A stretch of DNA of 64,000 nt from Nonomuraea cypriaca (GCF_015645445.1 NZ_JADOGI010000009.1:1-64000); one strand, 5' to 3'. Positions 17,303 to 29,350 are shown, counted from the first letter of the stretch. Made by a program: numbers and translations. Notes: generated by a model not told the origin, from the letters alone.

Positions 17303-18469
17303 ATGGCCAAGCAGGCCTACGTACGCAACAAGCCGCATCTCAACATCGGCACGATGGGGCACGTCGACCACGGCAAGACCACGCTGACCGCCGCGATCAC
17401 CAAGGTGCTGGCGGAGCGGGGGCAGGCGACGTACACGCCGTTCGAGCGGATCGACCGGACCCCGGAGGAGGCCTCCAGGGGGATCACGATCAACATCTCG
17501 CACGTCGAGTACGAGACCGCCACCAGGCACTACGCCCACGTGGACATGCCGGGCCACGCCGACTACGTGAAGAACATGATCACGGGGGCGGCGCAGCTCG
17601 ACGGCGCGATCCTGGTCGTGTCCGCGCACGACGGGATCATGCCGCAGACCAGGGAGCACGTGCTGCTGGCCAAGCGGGTCGGCGTGGAGCACCTGGTGGT
17701 GGCCGTCAACAAGGCCGACGGCGCCGACCCGGAGCTGACCGACCTGGTCGAGCTGGAGCTGCAGGAGCTGCTGACCGAGCACGGTTACCAGGGCGTCCCG
17801 ATGGTCCGGGTGTCCGGGCTGCGGGCGCTGGAGGGCGACCCGGTCTGGACGGCCTCGGTCGAGGCGCTGCTGCAGGCGGTCGACGAGCACATCCCCGTGC
17901 CGGTCCGGTACGTCGACGCGCCGTTCCTGATGCCGGTCGAGAACGTGCTCACGGTCACCGGCCGCGGCACGGTCGTGACCGGCGCCATCGAGCGCGGCAC
18001 GGTCCGGGTCGGCGACACGGTCGAAGCGGTCGGGTTCGGTGACGGGTTCGACGCCGTCGTGACGGGCGTGGAGACGTTCGGCAAGACGATGGAGCGGGGC
18101 GAGGCCGGCGACAACGCCGCCGTGCTGCTGCGTGGCGTGCGCCGCGAGCAGGTTCGGCGGGGCATGGTGCTGGCCGAGCCCGGCAGCCAGGCGGCCCACA
18201 GGTCGTTCACCGCCCGCGTCTACCTCCTCACCCCCGAGGAGGGCGGACGGCGCAGGCCGATCGCGTCCGGGTACCGGCCGCAGTTCTACCTGCGCACCAC
18301 GGACGTGCCGGGTGAGCTGGCGCTGCCCGCGCCCGCGCATCCGGGTGACACGGTCGAGGTGACGGTCGAGCTCGGCAAGGCGGTCGCGCTCGAGCCTGGG
18401 CTCGGCTTCGCGATCCGCGAGGGCGGGCTCACGGTCGGCGCGGGCACCGTCCTCACCGTGACCGGCTGA
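17303..18469 (+). CDS. tuf: Divergent, cysteine-free elongation factor Tu paralogue
   Basis: A 388-residue translational GTPase that should carry aminoacyl-tRNA to the ribosome. The G motifs are intact: [23 protein letters not shown] and SGLRAL, followed by the beta-barrel domains ([23 protein letters not shown]). It differs clearly from housekeeping EF-Tu (about 397 residues, DCPGH, NKCD). It has no cysteine at all; Met82 replaces Cys81 (E. coli numbering). Elfamycin-contact sites are altered: Arg125 at Q124, His160 at Y160 and Ala273 at G275. It resembles the stress or antibiotic-linked Tuf3-type paralogues of elfamycin producers and relatives. It stands alone, without fusA or rpsL, behind a leader that hides its ribosome-binding site (GAAGAGG), and is followed by a strong hairpin. 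Confidence 0.92.
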   Translation: MAKQAYVRNKPHLNIGTMGHVDHGKTTLTAAITKVLAERGQATYTPFERIDRTPEEASRGITINISHVEYETATRHYAHVDMPGHADYVKNMITGAAQLDGAILVVSAHDGIMPQTREHVLLAKRVGVEHLVVAVNKADGADPELTDLVELELQELLTEHGYQGVPMVRVSGLRALEGDPVWTASVEALLQAVDEHIPVPVRYVDAPFLMPVENVLTVTGRGTVVTGAIERGTVRVGDTVEAVGFGDGFDAVVTGVETFGKTMERGEAGDNAAVLLRGVRREQVRRGMVLAEPGSQAAHRSFTARVYLLTPEEGGRRRPIASGYRPQFYLRTTDVPGELALPAPAHPGDTVEVTVELGKAVALEPGLGFAIREGGLTVGAGTVLTVTG

Positions 18470-18478
18470 TCGGCGTGT

Positions 18479-18514
18479 GAGGCCGGGTCCCGCCACCGTG
18501 CGGGGCCCGGCCTC
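18479..18514 (+). terminator. Hairpin terminator after the EF-Tu paralogue
   Basis: GAGGCCGGGTCCCGC (18479-18493) pairs with GCGGGGCCCGGCCTC (18500-18514), 15 base pairs with one G-T wobble and a six-base loop, starting nine bases after the tuf stop. There is no T-run. Confidence 0.75.
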
Positions 18515-18782
18515 TCGGACAAACCCAGGCCTCTTGGACAAACCCAGGCCTCTCGGACCAACCCATGCCTCTGGATCAACCCAGGCCTCTCAGAACGACC
18601 CAGGCGACAACCCATGCCTCTCGGACCAACCCGGCCTTTCGGGTCGGGCCGCGCCTCAGGGGTCAGGCCGCGCGCAGGGTCAGACCAGGCCTCAAGAGTC
18701 CGGCCACGCCTCAGGAGTCAGCCGCCTCAGGGGTCAGGCCGGGCCTCAGGTCAGGATCGGTCGAGGGGCCGGGCGTTTCTGG

Positions 18783-18785
<3 letters not shown>
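18510..18785. repeat. Degenerate tandem repeats (about 21-23 bases) between convergent genes
   Basis: Units such as CAGGCCTCTCGGACCAACC recur with substitutions and small indels: GGCCTCTCGGACAAACC, GGCCTCTTGGACAAACC, GGCCTCTCGGACCAACC, TGCCTCTCGGACCAACC. They pass gradually into a second type based on GCCTCAGGGGTCAGGCC up to about 18755. The cluster fills the whole space between the tuf terminator and the stop of the convergent beta-galactosidase gene (18783). There is no coding signal. Confidence 0.75.
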
Positions 18786-21728
<2,943 letters not shown>

Positions 21729-21740
<12 letters not shown>

Positions 21741-23012
21741 GGACGCCGCCAGGTAGCCGGCCAGCAGCGCCTCGGCGACCGTGCCCACGCTGGTGGCGTC
21801 GGGCAGGAACTCGGGGGTGTGCAGCCCCGCCGCCGTGTCCACGCCCACGAACATCATCAGCACCGGCGCCACCTGCCCGTAGTGCGCGAAGTCGTCGGCC
21901 CCGCACGAGCGCAGCCTGTCGGTCACCGCCCACCCCTGCGCCCGCAGCAGGTCCCCCGTCCGTACGGCCAGCGCCACGTCATTGTCCAGCATGGGCTCGC
22001 CGGGCAGGATCTCGACCTCGGCCGCGCATCCGTACGCCCTGGCCACGTCCTCGACGAGCTGCGTGAACCGGTAGTGCAGCGTCTCCCGCCAGTCCTCCGA
22101 CATCGCCCGCAGCGTGCCCCTGGCCACCGCCTCCCCGGGGACGGCGTTCGGCGTGGTGCCGGCGTCGATCATCCCGAACGTGACCACCGTCGGCACCATG
22201 GGGTCGGCGACCCGGCTGACGAGCTGCTGCGCCGCCACCACGACCTGTGCCAGGGCCACGACCGGGTCGCGGGTGAGGTGCGGGTACGCCGCATGGCCCC
22301 CCTCGCCCCTGACGGTCACCCGGAACTCGTCCGACGATGCGTTCACCGGGCCCGGGGTGCAGGCGATGGTGTCCTCAGCCAGCACGGGCTGCACATGAGC
22401 GCCGATCATCGCCCGCACGTCGTTGCGCTGGAGCACGCCCGAGGTGACGACGTCGTGCGCGCCGGACGGGAAGGTCTCCTCACGCGGCTGCAGCACCACG
22501 ACCAGCGGCGCCATACCGGCGCCTGGGGCCGTGACGTCCGGAGCGGGCGGGATGGCGAGCTGGTGGACGGCCCTGGCGAGCGCGACGACGGCGGCGAGGT
22601 GGACGTCGTGGCCGCACGCGTGCATGGCGCCGTTGACGGCCGCCCAGGGGACGCCGGTGCGTTCGATGATCGGCAGGGCGTCCAGCTCGCCGCGCACCGC
22701 CACCGCCGGGCCTGGCCCGCCGATCCGTAGCACCGCGCCCGTCCCCGCCACATGCTCGGCCAGGCCGTCGGGCAGCGCGTCGAGCACCCGTTTGAGCGTC
22801 GGCCCCTCCTCACCGGACACGCGCGGCAGGGCATGCAGCTCCCGCCTGAGCGCCTCGGCGACAGGCAGTTCCACGCGCAGCGCCTCCCGCAGTGCCTCCC
22901 ATCGGGCCTCCCGCAGCGTCTCCCATCGGGCCTCCCTTTGGGCCCCCCGTTGGGCCGCCTCGTACAAGTCCCGCCTCACTCCGGACTCCTCCGTTCTCGG
23001 TCCTGTCCTCAT
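21729..23012 (-). CDS. M20-family amidohydrolase/peptidase (M20D)
   Basis: A 427-residue zinc hydrolase that removes an acyl or amino-acid group from a small amide. The di-metal site is visible: HACGHDVH (Cys and His ligands), QPREE (Glu pair), GHAAYPH (dimer-domain contact) and a C-terminal LHTPEF His. The N-terminus carries an unusual 40-residue extension made of near-repeats (REARWETLREARWEALREAL), probably a helix. The gene starts seven bases after the stop of the FluG-type amidohydrolase, so the two are likely one operon. An M20 enzyme is the third partner in known D-amino-acid salvage operons, but its distance from the racemase makes that link weak. Confidence 0.9.
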
Positions 23013-23019
23013 TCCGTCC

Positions 23020-24204
23020 TCATTCCGGCGCCCCCACCGTGCCGACCCCCCACCGCGCCGGTCCCAGCTCGTAGACGCGGCGGGCGTTGTCCGCGCCCAC
23101 CAGCGAGGCCACCCGCACCGCCTGCTCCACCGACCAGTCCCCCTCGGCCACGAAACTGCCCAGGACCCGCACCATCGCCCGCCGCCACAGCACCGCCCCC
23201 AGGTGGTGCAGCTCGGCGGGCCCCCAGGCGTCGGACGAGAACAGCACCTTGGCGAACGGCGCGACCTCCAGGCTCTCGGCCACCAGGGCCACGCTACGCG
23301 CTCCGGTGAAGTTCACGCCCAGCCCCACGTCGAAGTACACGTTCGGGTACGCGTGCGCGAGGAACCCGGCCTGCCGCTGGTACGGGTAGCAGTGCAGCAG
23401 CACCAGCGGCACCCCGGACGGCTCGGCCAGCTCGATCAGCCCCCGCAGCAGCAGCGGATCCGCGCGCCGCAGGTCCGCGTCAGGATCCCCGAACCCGGCG
23501 TGGAACTGCAGCGGCAGCCCGCGCTCGATGCCGGTCCAGATGAGGTGCCGCAGCAGCACCGGGTCGTCCAGCCGGCGAACGCCCGAGTCCAGCCAGCGGC
23601 CGGCCGCCTCCTCGACCTCCGCGCCGGTGGGCGGCGAGGGGTCGAAGTCGAGGCCGCAGCGGTAGGCGGCGATGCTCTTGAGCCCGCGCGCCGTACGGGT
23701 GCGCTCCCACAGCGCCTCGGCGAACCGGCCGGCGAACGCCCGCGCCTCGCACCCGGCGGAGGCCACCTGCTCGGCCACCGCCTCCAGCCGGACGACCTCG
23801 TCGGCAGGCACGCCGCTCACCTCCGCCATCCCGGAGGGCCCGAGCAGTTCCTCGCCCCGGTGGCCTGTCTCGACCAGGAAGTGCGCGACGCCGCCGGCGC
23901 CGAGCAGCAGCCGGTTGACCTCGTACGCGCCGAGCCTGGCGCGCCTGGCCAGGTATTCCTCCGGCGTGCAGTGCGGGTCGAGCCCGAGCACGGGAGCGCA
24001 GTGGCGCAGGATCGCGTAGCCCACCTGGGAGTCGAACTGCGTCATCCACGGGGGCACCGGCCGGTCGGACTCGGTGATCAGCTCCTCGAACGCCGTGCGC
24101 GACAGGTCTCTGCCGGTGGCGCCGTGGACGTGGTGGTCGACGAGCGGCAGCTCCTCGACGGCGCGGACGAGCCCGCTCGGCACGAGATCGAGCTCAATGG
24201 ACAT
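23020..24204 (-). CDS. Amidohydrolase of the FluG N-terminal type
   Basis: A 394-residue TIM-barrel amidohydrolase. The metal-binding HxH is in LVDHHVHGATG near the N-terminus. Further expected metal or catalytic positions are LQFHAGFGD, LLHCYPY and LFSSDAWGPAELHH. The arrangement resembles the amidohydrolase half of fungal FluG and bacterial relatives that often neighbour glutamine-synthetase-like genes, which are absent here. ATG 24204 has a GGGGAGGGG site. The next gene, an M20 hydrolase, follows after seven bases, so the two probably act on the same amide or gamma-glutamyl-type substrate; this is inference. Confidence 0.85.
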   Translation of the reverse strand: MSIELDLVPSGLVRAVEELPLVDHHVHGATGRDLSRTAFEELITESDRPVPPWMTQFDSQVGYAILRHCAPVLGLDPHCTPEEYLARRARLGAYEVNRLLLGAGGVAHFLVETGHRGEELLGPSGMAEVSGVPADEVVRLEAVAEQVASAGCEARAFAGRFAEALWERTRTARGLKSIAAYRCGLDFDPSPPTGAEVEEAAGRWLDSGVRRLDDPVLLRHLIWTGIERGLPLQFHAGFGDPDADLRRADPLLLRGLIELAEPSGVPLVLLHCYPYQRQAGFLAHAYPNVYFDVGLGVNFTGARSVALVAESLEVAPFAKVLFSSDAWGPAELHHLGAVLWRRAMVRVLGSFVAEGDWSVEQAVRVASLVGADNARRVYELGPARWGVGTVGAPE

Positions 24205-24314
24205 GCGGCGCCCCTCCCCCGGTCGCTGCCCAGGCGGTCGGCGGCGAGCAGCGCTTCCACGATCTCGTACCCGTGACCCTGCCCGCGACCCCGGCACGGT
24301 GAACACCGAGGAAA

Positions 24315-24346
24315 GGGGCCCCGCGCGACCGTCCGCGCGAGGCCCC
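24315..24346 (-). terminator. Hairpin terminator after the phosphodiester glycosidase/phosphoesterase gene
   Basis: GGGGCCCCGCGCG (24315-24327) pairs with CGCGCGAGGCCCC (24334-24346) with one mismatch and a six-base loop. It lies between the stop at 24399 and the start of the next gene on the same strand (24204) and should separate the two transcripts. Confidence 0.6.
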
Positions 24347-24398
24347 CGACCATCAGACGGCCATCAGACGACCGTCAGGCCTGAGGGGACCAGGGCCG

Positions 24399-27300
24399 TC
24401 AGGCGGCGGCCCTGGCCGTGACGGCCACGCTCGCCTGGCGGGTGACGCCGTTGACGGTGACGGCGACCGTCACCTGCCCCTTCCTGAGCGCGGTCAGCGT
24501 GCCCACCGCCGGGTCGAGCACGGCGACATGCCACGGCTTGGCCGTCCCGCGGGTGCCGACGTGCAGGTTCGGCGAGCCCGACCAGGTGACCGACACCGGG
24601 TAGGCGGCGGGAACCGTCCTGCCGGCCTGCTCGACCGCGGCCGAGACCGGGGCGGGCGTCCCGAGGGCGACCGTGGCCGGCGCCGTGAGCACGAGGTCGT
24701 CCACGTGCGGCCTGACCTGGGTGCCGATCCAGCCGGGCGCGTCGGCGAACCAGTTGCGCCGGACCTGCTCGGCCTCGGCCCGCGTCACGGGGTCGACGCC
24801 CCACAGCGACCAGCCGGTGAACCCGCCGTCGTCGGGCGCGGTGGCCGGGTTCTTGCCGGAGTTGCCGTTGATGAAGTACGGCACCGCATCCACCCGCTCG
24901 GCGTGGAAGGTCCCCACGTGCGCCCCGATGTAGGCGGCGCCCTTGCCGGTGGTCCGCTGGAAGTCGGCCAGCCACCCTTCGACGAGCGCCGCCTCCTTCC
25001 TGTCGCCGAGCTGGCTGCCCTTGCCGGGCGTCGGGTCGCGCGGCGGCACGTGGAAGACGACCGCGACGGATCCGACCGACGCGTCCTTCGCGGCCTTGTC
25101 CAGCTCGGAGCGGAGCAGGGCGACCTGGTCGAAGCCGCCGCCCCTGATGCTCAGCCGGGAGGTGTCCAGGGTGATGAACCGGGTGCCCTTGTGGTCGAAG
25201 GTTCGGTACGTGTCACCGAAGACGGCCTTGAAGTTGTCGATCTGCCCGCCCATCACCTCATGGTTGCCAGGAATGTAGTGATATTTCAGCTTTCCGCCGA
25301 GTTCCTCGTCCAGGACCCGCTTCGCCAGCGCGAAGTCCTCGGGCGAGGCCTCGTCCACCAGGTCGCCGTTGATCAGCAGGAAGTCCGGCTTGGCCGCCTT
25401 GATCTCCTGGAGCGTGCGGCGGGCGTTCTTGACGAGGTCGCTGTCGGGGTCCCTGGCCACGAACTGCGCGTCCGACATGACCGCGAACCGCCACGGCATC
25501 CTGGCCACGTCCGCCTTCACCACCGGGTCGGCGACCTTGGGTCCGGCGGGCGCGGACACCGACGGCGGCACCTTGGCGACCAGGCCGTCGATGAGGATCT
25601 CGTTGGTGTACTTCGCGTCTGCCTTGGTCTCCGCGACGTAGAAGCGCCGCAGCTTGAGCGGGTAGCTGACGCCGGCGGGCACGGGGAACTCGACGTACCT
25701 CCAGCCGGTCCACGTCATGTAGGGGCCGCGCAGGATCTGCGACTGGCCGAGCGCGTCGTAGAACTCCAGGCTCGGCCACTCCCCCTTGCCTGTGGAGTTG
25801 ATCCAGAGCCCGAACGCCTGCGGCTGCCCGTCCACCACGATCTGCTGGGGCGGGCCGGCGTACGCGGCCCGGGTGGCGGTCGAGGTGGTGAAGTCGTACG
25901 ACAGCTTCAGCCCGCCGCCGCTCTGCCCGGGGGCGGCCGACAGGGAGCCGGTGGCACGGGCGGCGGCGAACTGCCACGTGGCCGCGTCCTCGAAGTCGGC
26001 GACCGGCTTGGCCTCCATCCCGACGGTCACCGGCACGGCGGTGGTGATCGCGCCGACCTTGGCGGTGATCAGCCCGGACCCGGTGGCCTGCTTGGCCTTG
26101 ACGGTGAAGTAGCCCTGCTCGGCGGCGGTCACCTCGAACAGGCTCTCGTCGTAGTCGAGCGTGAGGTCACCCGGCTCGATGGGCGCGGAGTTGCCGTTCT
26201 GGTCGTATCCGACCACTCCGAACGTGGCCGTCCCGCCCGCGCCCTGCATGCCGAGCCGGTCGGCGGTGGCGCCGAGCCGCTTCAGCGGCTGCAGCACGGT
26301 CAGCTCCAGCGTGCCCTTGGCGCCGCCACGCGAGGCGGTGACGGTGGCAGGGCCCGGCACCAGGGCATGGAACCTCCCGTCGCGGACGACGCCGTGCACG
26401 ACCGGGCTGGACCGCCACTTCGGCGTGCCGGCGGCGGGGCCGTACGTCTCGTCGTATCCGGCGGCGGTCAGCCGCCTGGTGAGGCCGGGGAAGACGCGCT
26501 CGGTACGGCCACCGGCGACCGGCCCGCCCCCGGGGGCCCGGCTCGGGTCACTGGCGGTCTCCACCCAGAAGCCCTTGAGCTTGCCGCTGCCCTCGGGCGC
26601 GTAGAGCGCGAGGCCGTTGGGGACGTGGCGCTCGCCGCCGTCCGACGGGGTGTTCTCGATCTGCACGTCGGCGGCGCCCGGCTCGCGGGCGAGCATGGTG
26701 GAGGAGCCGCCGCCGTCGAGGTTGAGCGCGTTCGCGGCGCCGAGCTCGATCATCATGGCGGCCAGCTCGTTGAGCGTGACGCCCCGGCTGTCGACCTGGC
26801 GGCCGTCCACGGTCAGCAGGTACATCTTCCTGCCGTCGGCGGAAAAGCCCACGGCGGTACGGGGGTGCGCGGCGGTGTCGGTGGAGTTCTGCACCTCGCC
26901 GTCCTTGACGAGCACCCAGTTACCGCCCACGGCCGCCTTGACGGTGCTGCCGTCGGACGACTTGGGCTGGTACTTCACGTCCACCCGGTCGCCGGCCTTC
27001 AGCGCGGACAGCGCGGCCGCCCCGGCGTCCCTGCCGAGCAGGATCGAGGTCCCCGCCGGGATCGGGCCGGTGCCCGCGGACGTGCGTACCTCGGAGACCA
27101 CGCCTTCGGCCAGGACGACCTCGGTGACGGACGCGGAGCCCTCGACGGCGCGGGCCCGGTTGTACGAGCCCCACAGCGGCGTGAACAGCCCGACGCCGTC
27201 GCGCTGCACGATCTGGTTGAACTGGGTGAGCGCGACCGGCGATCCGCCGGCCGGGGTGGCGGTGCCCTCGAAGTACATCTTGAGCACGCGTCCGACGCCG

Positions 27301-27815
27301 TCACCGGTGATCGCTACCGCGTTCTCGTGCCCGGCGACCGGTGACTGGACCAGGTCGCCGTTCTGGACGCCGATGCCCTGGGCCGCGCCGGAGTTGTTGA
27401 TGTCGAAGAAGTCGCCGTTGACGGCCGCGACGGCGTGGGAGCGCTTCGCGGGCCCGGACAGCGGCTCGGTCTTGGACACCTCGCCGGAGAACACGTAGTC
27501 GGCCGTCGCTCCGCCCAGGTCGGCGGTGACGGCGTCGGCGCGTAACCAGCCGAGCGCGTCATACGTGTCGAACGACGTCAGCGAGATCCCCGGGGCGATC
27601 GGCCGGGTCTTCTTGGCCGTCTCCAGCTTCGGCGCGGCGGCCGTGGCCGCCGGGGCGAGCAGCGTGGACGACGGCGGATAGGACGACGCCTGGAGCGCGT
27701 CCTCTGCGGTTTCCCCTCTGGGGGGTGCGGTGGGATCGGCCTGAGCGGGCGCGGCGGTCAGGGCCAGGGGGCCTAACACGAGCGCGGCTGCGGCCAGCAT
27801 TCGGAGGGTCTGCAC
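24399..27815 (-). CDS. Secreted phosphodiester glycosidase (NAGPA) - calcineurin-like phosphoesterase fusion
   Basis: A very large (about 1138 residues) exported protein. A signal peptide (LAAAALVLGPLALTAAPAQA) is followed by a NAGPA/phosphodiester-glycosidase domain (about 60-420, with AAVNGDFFDINNSG and NALNLDGGGSSTM). Next come Ig-like or bacterial Big domains (about 430-620), a carbohydrate-binding-like beta-sandwich (about 620-770), a calcineurin-like metallophosphoesterase (about 780-1030, with VMSDAQF, INGDLVDE, IPGNHEVMG and GAHVGTFH), and a C-terminal Ig-like domain. The usual GHxH of the last motif is replaced by GAHVGTFH. A role in cleaving sugar-phosphodiester wall polymers is plausible. 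GTG 27815 is chosen as it precedes the signal peptide; ATG 27800 is an alternative. Confidence 0.85.
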   Translation of the reverse strand: MQTLRMLAAAALVLGPLALTAAPAQADPTAPPRGETAEDALQASSYPPSSTLLAPAATAAAPKLETAKKTRPIAPGISLTSFDTYDALGWLRADAVTADLGGATADYVFSGEVSKTEPLSGPAKRSHAVAAVNGDFFDINNSGAAQGIGVQNGDLVQSPVAGHENAVAITGDGVGRVLKMYFEGTATPAGGSPVALTQFNQIVQRDGVGLFTPLWGSYNRARAVEGSASVTEVVLAEGVVSEVRTSAGTGPIPAGTSILLGRDAGAAALSALKAGDRVDVKYQPKSSDGSTVKAAVGGNWVLVKDGEVQNSTDTAAHPRTAVGFSADGRKMYLLTVDGRQVDSRGVTLNELAAMMIELGAANALNLDGGGSSTMLAREPGAADVQIENTPSDGGERHVPNGLALYAPEGSGKLKGFWVETASDPSRAPGGGPVAGGRTERVFPGLTRRLTAAGYDETYGPAAGTPKWRSSPVVHGVVRDGRFHALVPGPATVTASRGGAKGTLELTVLQPLKRLGATADRLGMQGAGGTATFGVVGYDQNGNSAPIEPGDLTLDYDESLFEVTAAEQGYFTVKAKQATGSGLITAKVGAITTAVPVTVGMEAKPVADFEDAATWQFAAARATGSLSAAPGQSGGGLKLSYDFTTSTATRAAYAGPPQQIVVDGQPQAFGLWINSTGKGEWPSLEFYDALGQSQILRGPYMTWTGWRYVEFPVPAGVSYPLKLRRFYVAETKADAKYTNEILIDGLVAKVPPSVSAPAGPKVADPVVKADVARMPWRFAVMSDAQFVARDPDSDLVKNARRTLQEIKAAKPDFLLINGDLVDEASPEDFALAKRVLDEELGGKLKYHYIPGNHEVMGGQIDNFKAVFGDTYRTFDHKGTRFITLDTSRLSIRGGGFDQVALLRSELDKAAKDASVGSVAVVFHVPPRDPTPGKGSQLGDRKEAALVEGWLADFQRTTGKGAAYIGAHVGTFHAERVDAVPYFINGNSGKNPATAPDDGGFTGWSLWGVDPVTRAEAEQVRRNWFADAPGWIGTQVRPHVDDLVLTAPATVALGTPAPVSAAVEQAGRTVPAAYPVSVTWSGSPNLHVGTRGTAKPWHVAVLDPAVGTLTALRKGQVTVAVTVNGVTRQASVAVTARAAA

Positions 27816-27912
27816 GACCGAACTCAATCGCTCGTGGATATAACTTTCAAGACTTAAGAGTGAACTAAAAGATAATTTCACACCTTGCTCCGCCCGCCGC
27901 CCGGCTTGCAGC
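27816..27912. promoter_or_regulatory. AT-rich divergent promoter region with a PHO-box-like unit
   Basis: Between the phosphoesterase fusion (minus) and the P450 (plus), bases 27838-27882 are strikingly AT-rich. On the minus strand the sequence reads GTTCACTCTTA, similar to one 11-base unit of the Streptomyces PHO box (GTTCACC-type), but neighbouring 11-base units do not match. It is probably the promoter; phosphate control is only a possibility. Confidence 0.35.
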
Positions 27913-29106
27913 ATGGGACGGGTGGATCGAGAAGCGCTCTACCGCGACCCGTATCCCGTCTACGCCAGGGCCCGCGCGGCCCCCGGGCTGACCTTCGCCG
28001 AGGAGCTGGACGCCTGGCTCGTGACCAGGCACGCCGACGTGCGCGAGGTGCTCGGCAGGCCGGACGACTTCTCCTCCAAGGGCGCCCTGCGCCCCGACGT
28101 GATCCCGGCCCCGGCCGCGCTCGCCGAGCTGACGGACGCTCCCGGCGGCGCGCCGGTGGTGCTGAGCACGGACGGCGCCGCGCACCAGCGCTACCGCCGG
28201 CCGCTCACCCGCGGCCTGTCGCCCGCCAGGGTCGCCGCGGCGCTGCCGTTCGTCCAGGAAACGGCGGCCGGGCTGATCGCCTCGTTCGCGCCGGCGGGCC
28301 GGGTGGAGTGGATGTCGCAGTACGCCGGCCCGCTGCCCGCGGCGGTCATCGGCCACCTGATGGGCCTGGACCCTGCGGACGTGCCCGGCGCGATCCGGGC
28401 GGCGGACCGGGCCGAGGACCTGCTGTTCCTGCCGATGCCCGAGGAGGAGCAGATCGCCACCGCCCGCGAGGTGGCCGCCCTGCGTCACCGGCTCGACGCG
28501 CACGCCGCCAGGTCGCGGGACCAGCAGAGCCTGACCGGCGAGCTGGTCAGGGGGCTGGCCGCCGGCGAGCCGAGCGCCGGGGAGCGCGACGAGATCGCGG
28601 CCAACCTGATGAACCTCATGCTGGCCGGCCACCTGACCACGACCGCGCTGCTCGGCACCACCGTGCACCTGCTGCTGCGCGACCGCCGGCAGTGGGAGCT
28701 GCTGTGCGCGCGGCCCGATCTGGCGCCGGCGGCGATCGAGGAGGCGGCCAGGTTCGAGGCGCCGGTGCAGGGCTTCCGCCGCCTCGTCACGCGGCCGGTC
28801 GAGGTGGCAGGGACGCGGTTGCGGGAGGGCGAGACGGTGTTCGTGTCGTTCGGTTCCGCGGGCAGGGACGAGGCGGTGTTCGAGCGGCCGGACGAGTTCG
28901 ACATCGCGCGCGAGCCGGCCCGGCACCTGTCGTTCGGGCACGGCGTGCACGCCTGTCCGGGCGCGTTCCTGGCCCGTGAGCAGCTCAGGGTCACCCTGGA
29001 GCTGCTGGTCCGTGAGCTGCCCGGCCTGCGCCCGGCCACCGGGGACGTCGCGATGTCCGCCACACTCATCCACCGCGCCCCCGAGGAGCTCCACCTCACC
29101 TGGTGA
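27913..29106 (+). CDS. Cytochrome P450
   Basis: A 397-residue class I bacterial P450. Heme ligand Cys348 lies in FGHGVHACPG, the ExxR of helix K in EEAARFEAP, and helix I contains LMLAGHLTTT. In that helix the acidic residue normally found after AGx (AGxD/ETT) is Leu241, which removes half of the acid-alcohol pair used for oxygen activation. The substrate is unknown; no ferredoxin or reductase gene is adjacent, and the nearby genes do not form a biosynthetic cluster. ATG 27913 has no clear ribosome-binding site, so the mRNA may be leaderless. A 23-base repeat starts nine bases after the stop. Confidence 0.92.
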   Translation: MGRVDREALYRDPYPVYARARAAPGLTFAEELDAWLVTRHADVREVLGRPDDFSSKGALRPDVIPAPAALAELTDAPGGAPVVLSTDGAAHQRYRRPLTRGLSPARVAAALPFVQETAAGLIASFAPAGRVEWMSQYAGPLPAAVIGHLMGLDPADVPGAIRAADRAEDLLFLPMPEEEQIATAREVAALRHRLDAHAARSRDQQSLTGELVRGLAAGEPSAGERDEIAANLMNLMLAGHLTTTALLGTTVHLLLRDRRQWELLCARPDLAPAAIEEAARFEAPVQGFRRLVTRPVEVAGTRLREGETVFVSFGSAGRDEAVFERPDEFDIAREPARHLSFGHGVHACPGAFLAREQLRVTLELLVRELPGLRPATGDVAMSATLIHRAPEELHLTW

Positions 29107-29114
29107 CCGGCCGA

Positions 29115-29183
29115 CCGGCACGCCCGGCCACGGTCACCCGGCGCGCCCGACCACGATCACCCGGCACGCCCGACTACGGTAGG
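29115..29183 (+). repeat. Three copies of a 23-base direct repeat at the P450 3' end
   Basis: CCGGCACGCCCGGCCACGGT begins copy one (29115-29137); copies two (29138-29160) and three (29161-29183) differ at a few bases and keep the exact 23-base period. The copies share GGCCACGGTCAC/GACCACGATCAC cores. The next array, in inverted orientation, starts immediately after. Confidence 0.8.
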
Positions 29184-29350
29184 CCGACGCGCGTGACCGT
29201 GGCCAGCCGGTGCGCGTGACCGTGGCCAGCCGGTGCGCGTGACCGTGGCCAGCCGGTGCGCTTGACCGTGGCCAGCCGGTGCGCGTGACCGTGGCCAGCC
29301 GGTGCGCTTGACCGTGGTCAGCCGGTGCGCTTGACCGTGGTCAGCCGGGC
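29184..29350 (-). repeat. About seven copies of a 23-base repeat, inverted relative to the preceding array
   Basis: AGCCGG recurs at 29205, 29228, 29251, 29274, 29297, 29320 and 29343, exactly 23 bases apart. The unit reads on the minus strand GGCCACGGTCACGCGCACCG and varies only at one or two positions (GCG/AAG, GCC/ACC). The TGA stop of the membrane hydrolase gene (29318-29320) lies inside the array, so the last codons (TTVKRTG) are repeat-encoded. The core GGCCACGGTCAC is shared with the plus-strand array at the P450 3' end. Confidence 0.92.

Noticed and set aside
24528..27344. Open plus-strand frame of 938 codons opposite the phosphoesterase fusion
   Set aside because: No recognisable domain, His/Arg/Gly/Val-rich; mirror of a well-supported secreted protein.
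29184..29350. Possible CRISPR array (regular 23-base periodicity)
   Set aside because: The whole period is conserved and there are no unique spacers; no cas genes are in the window.
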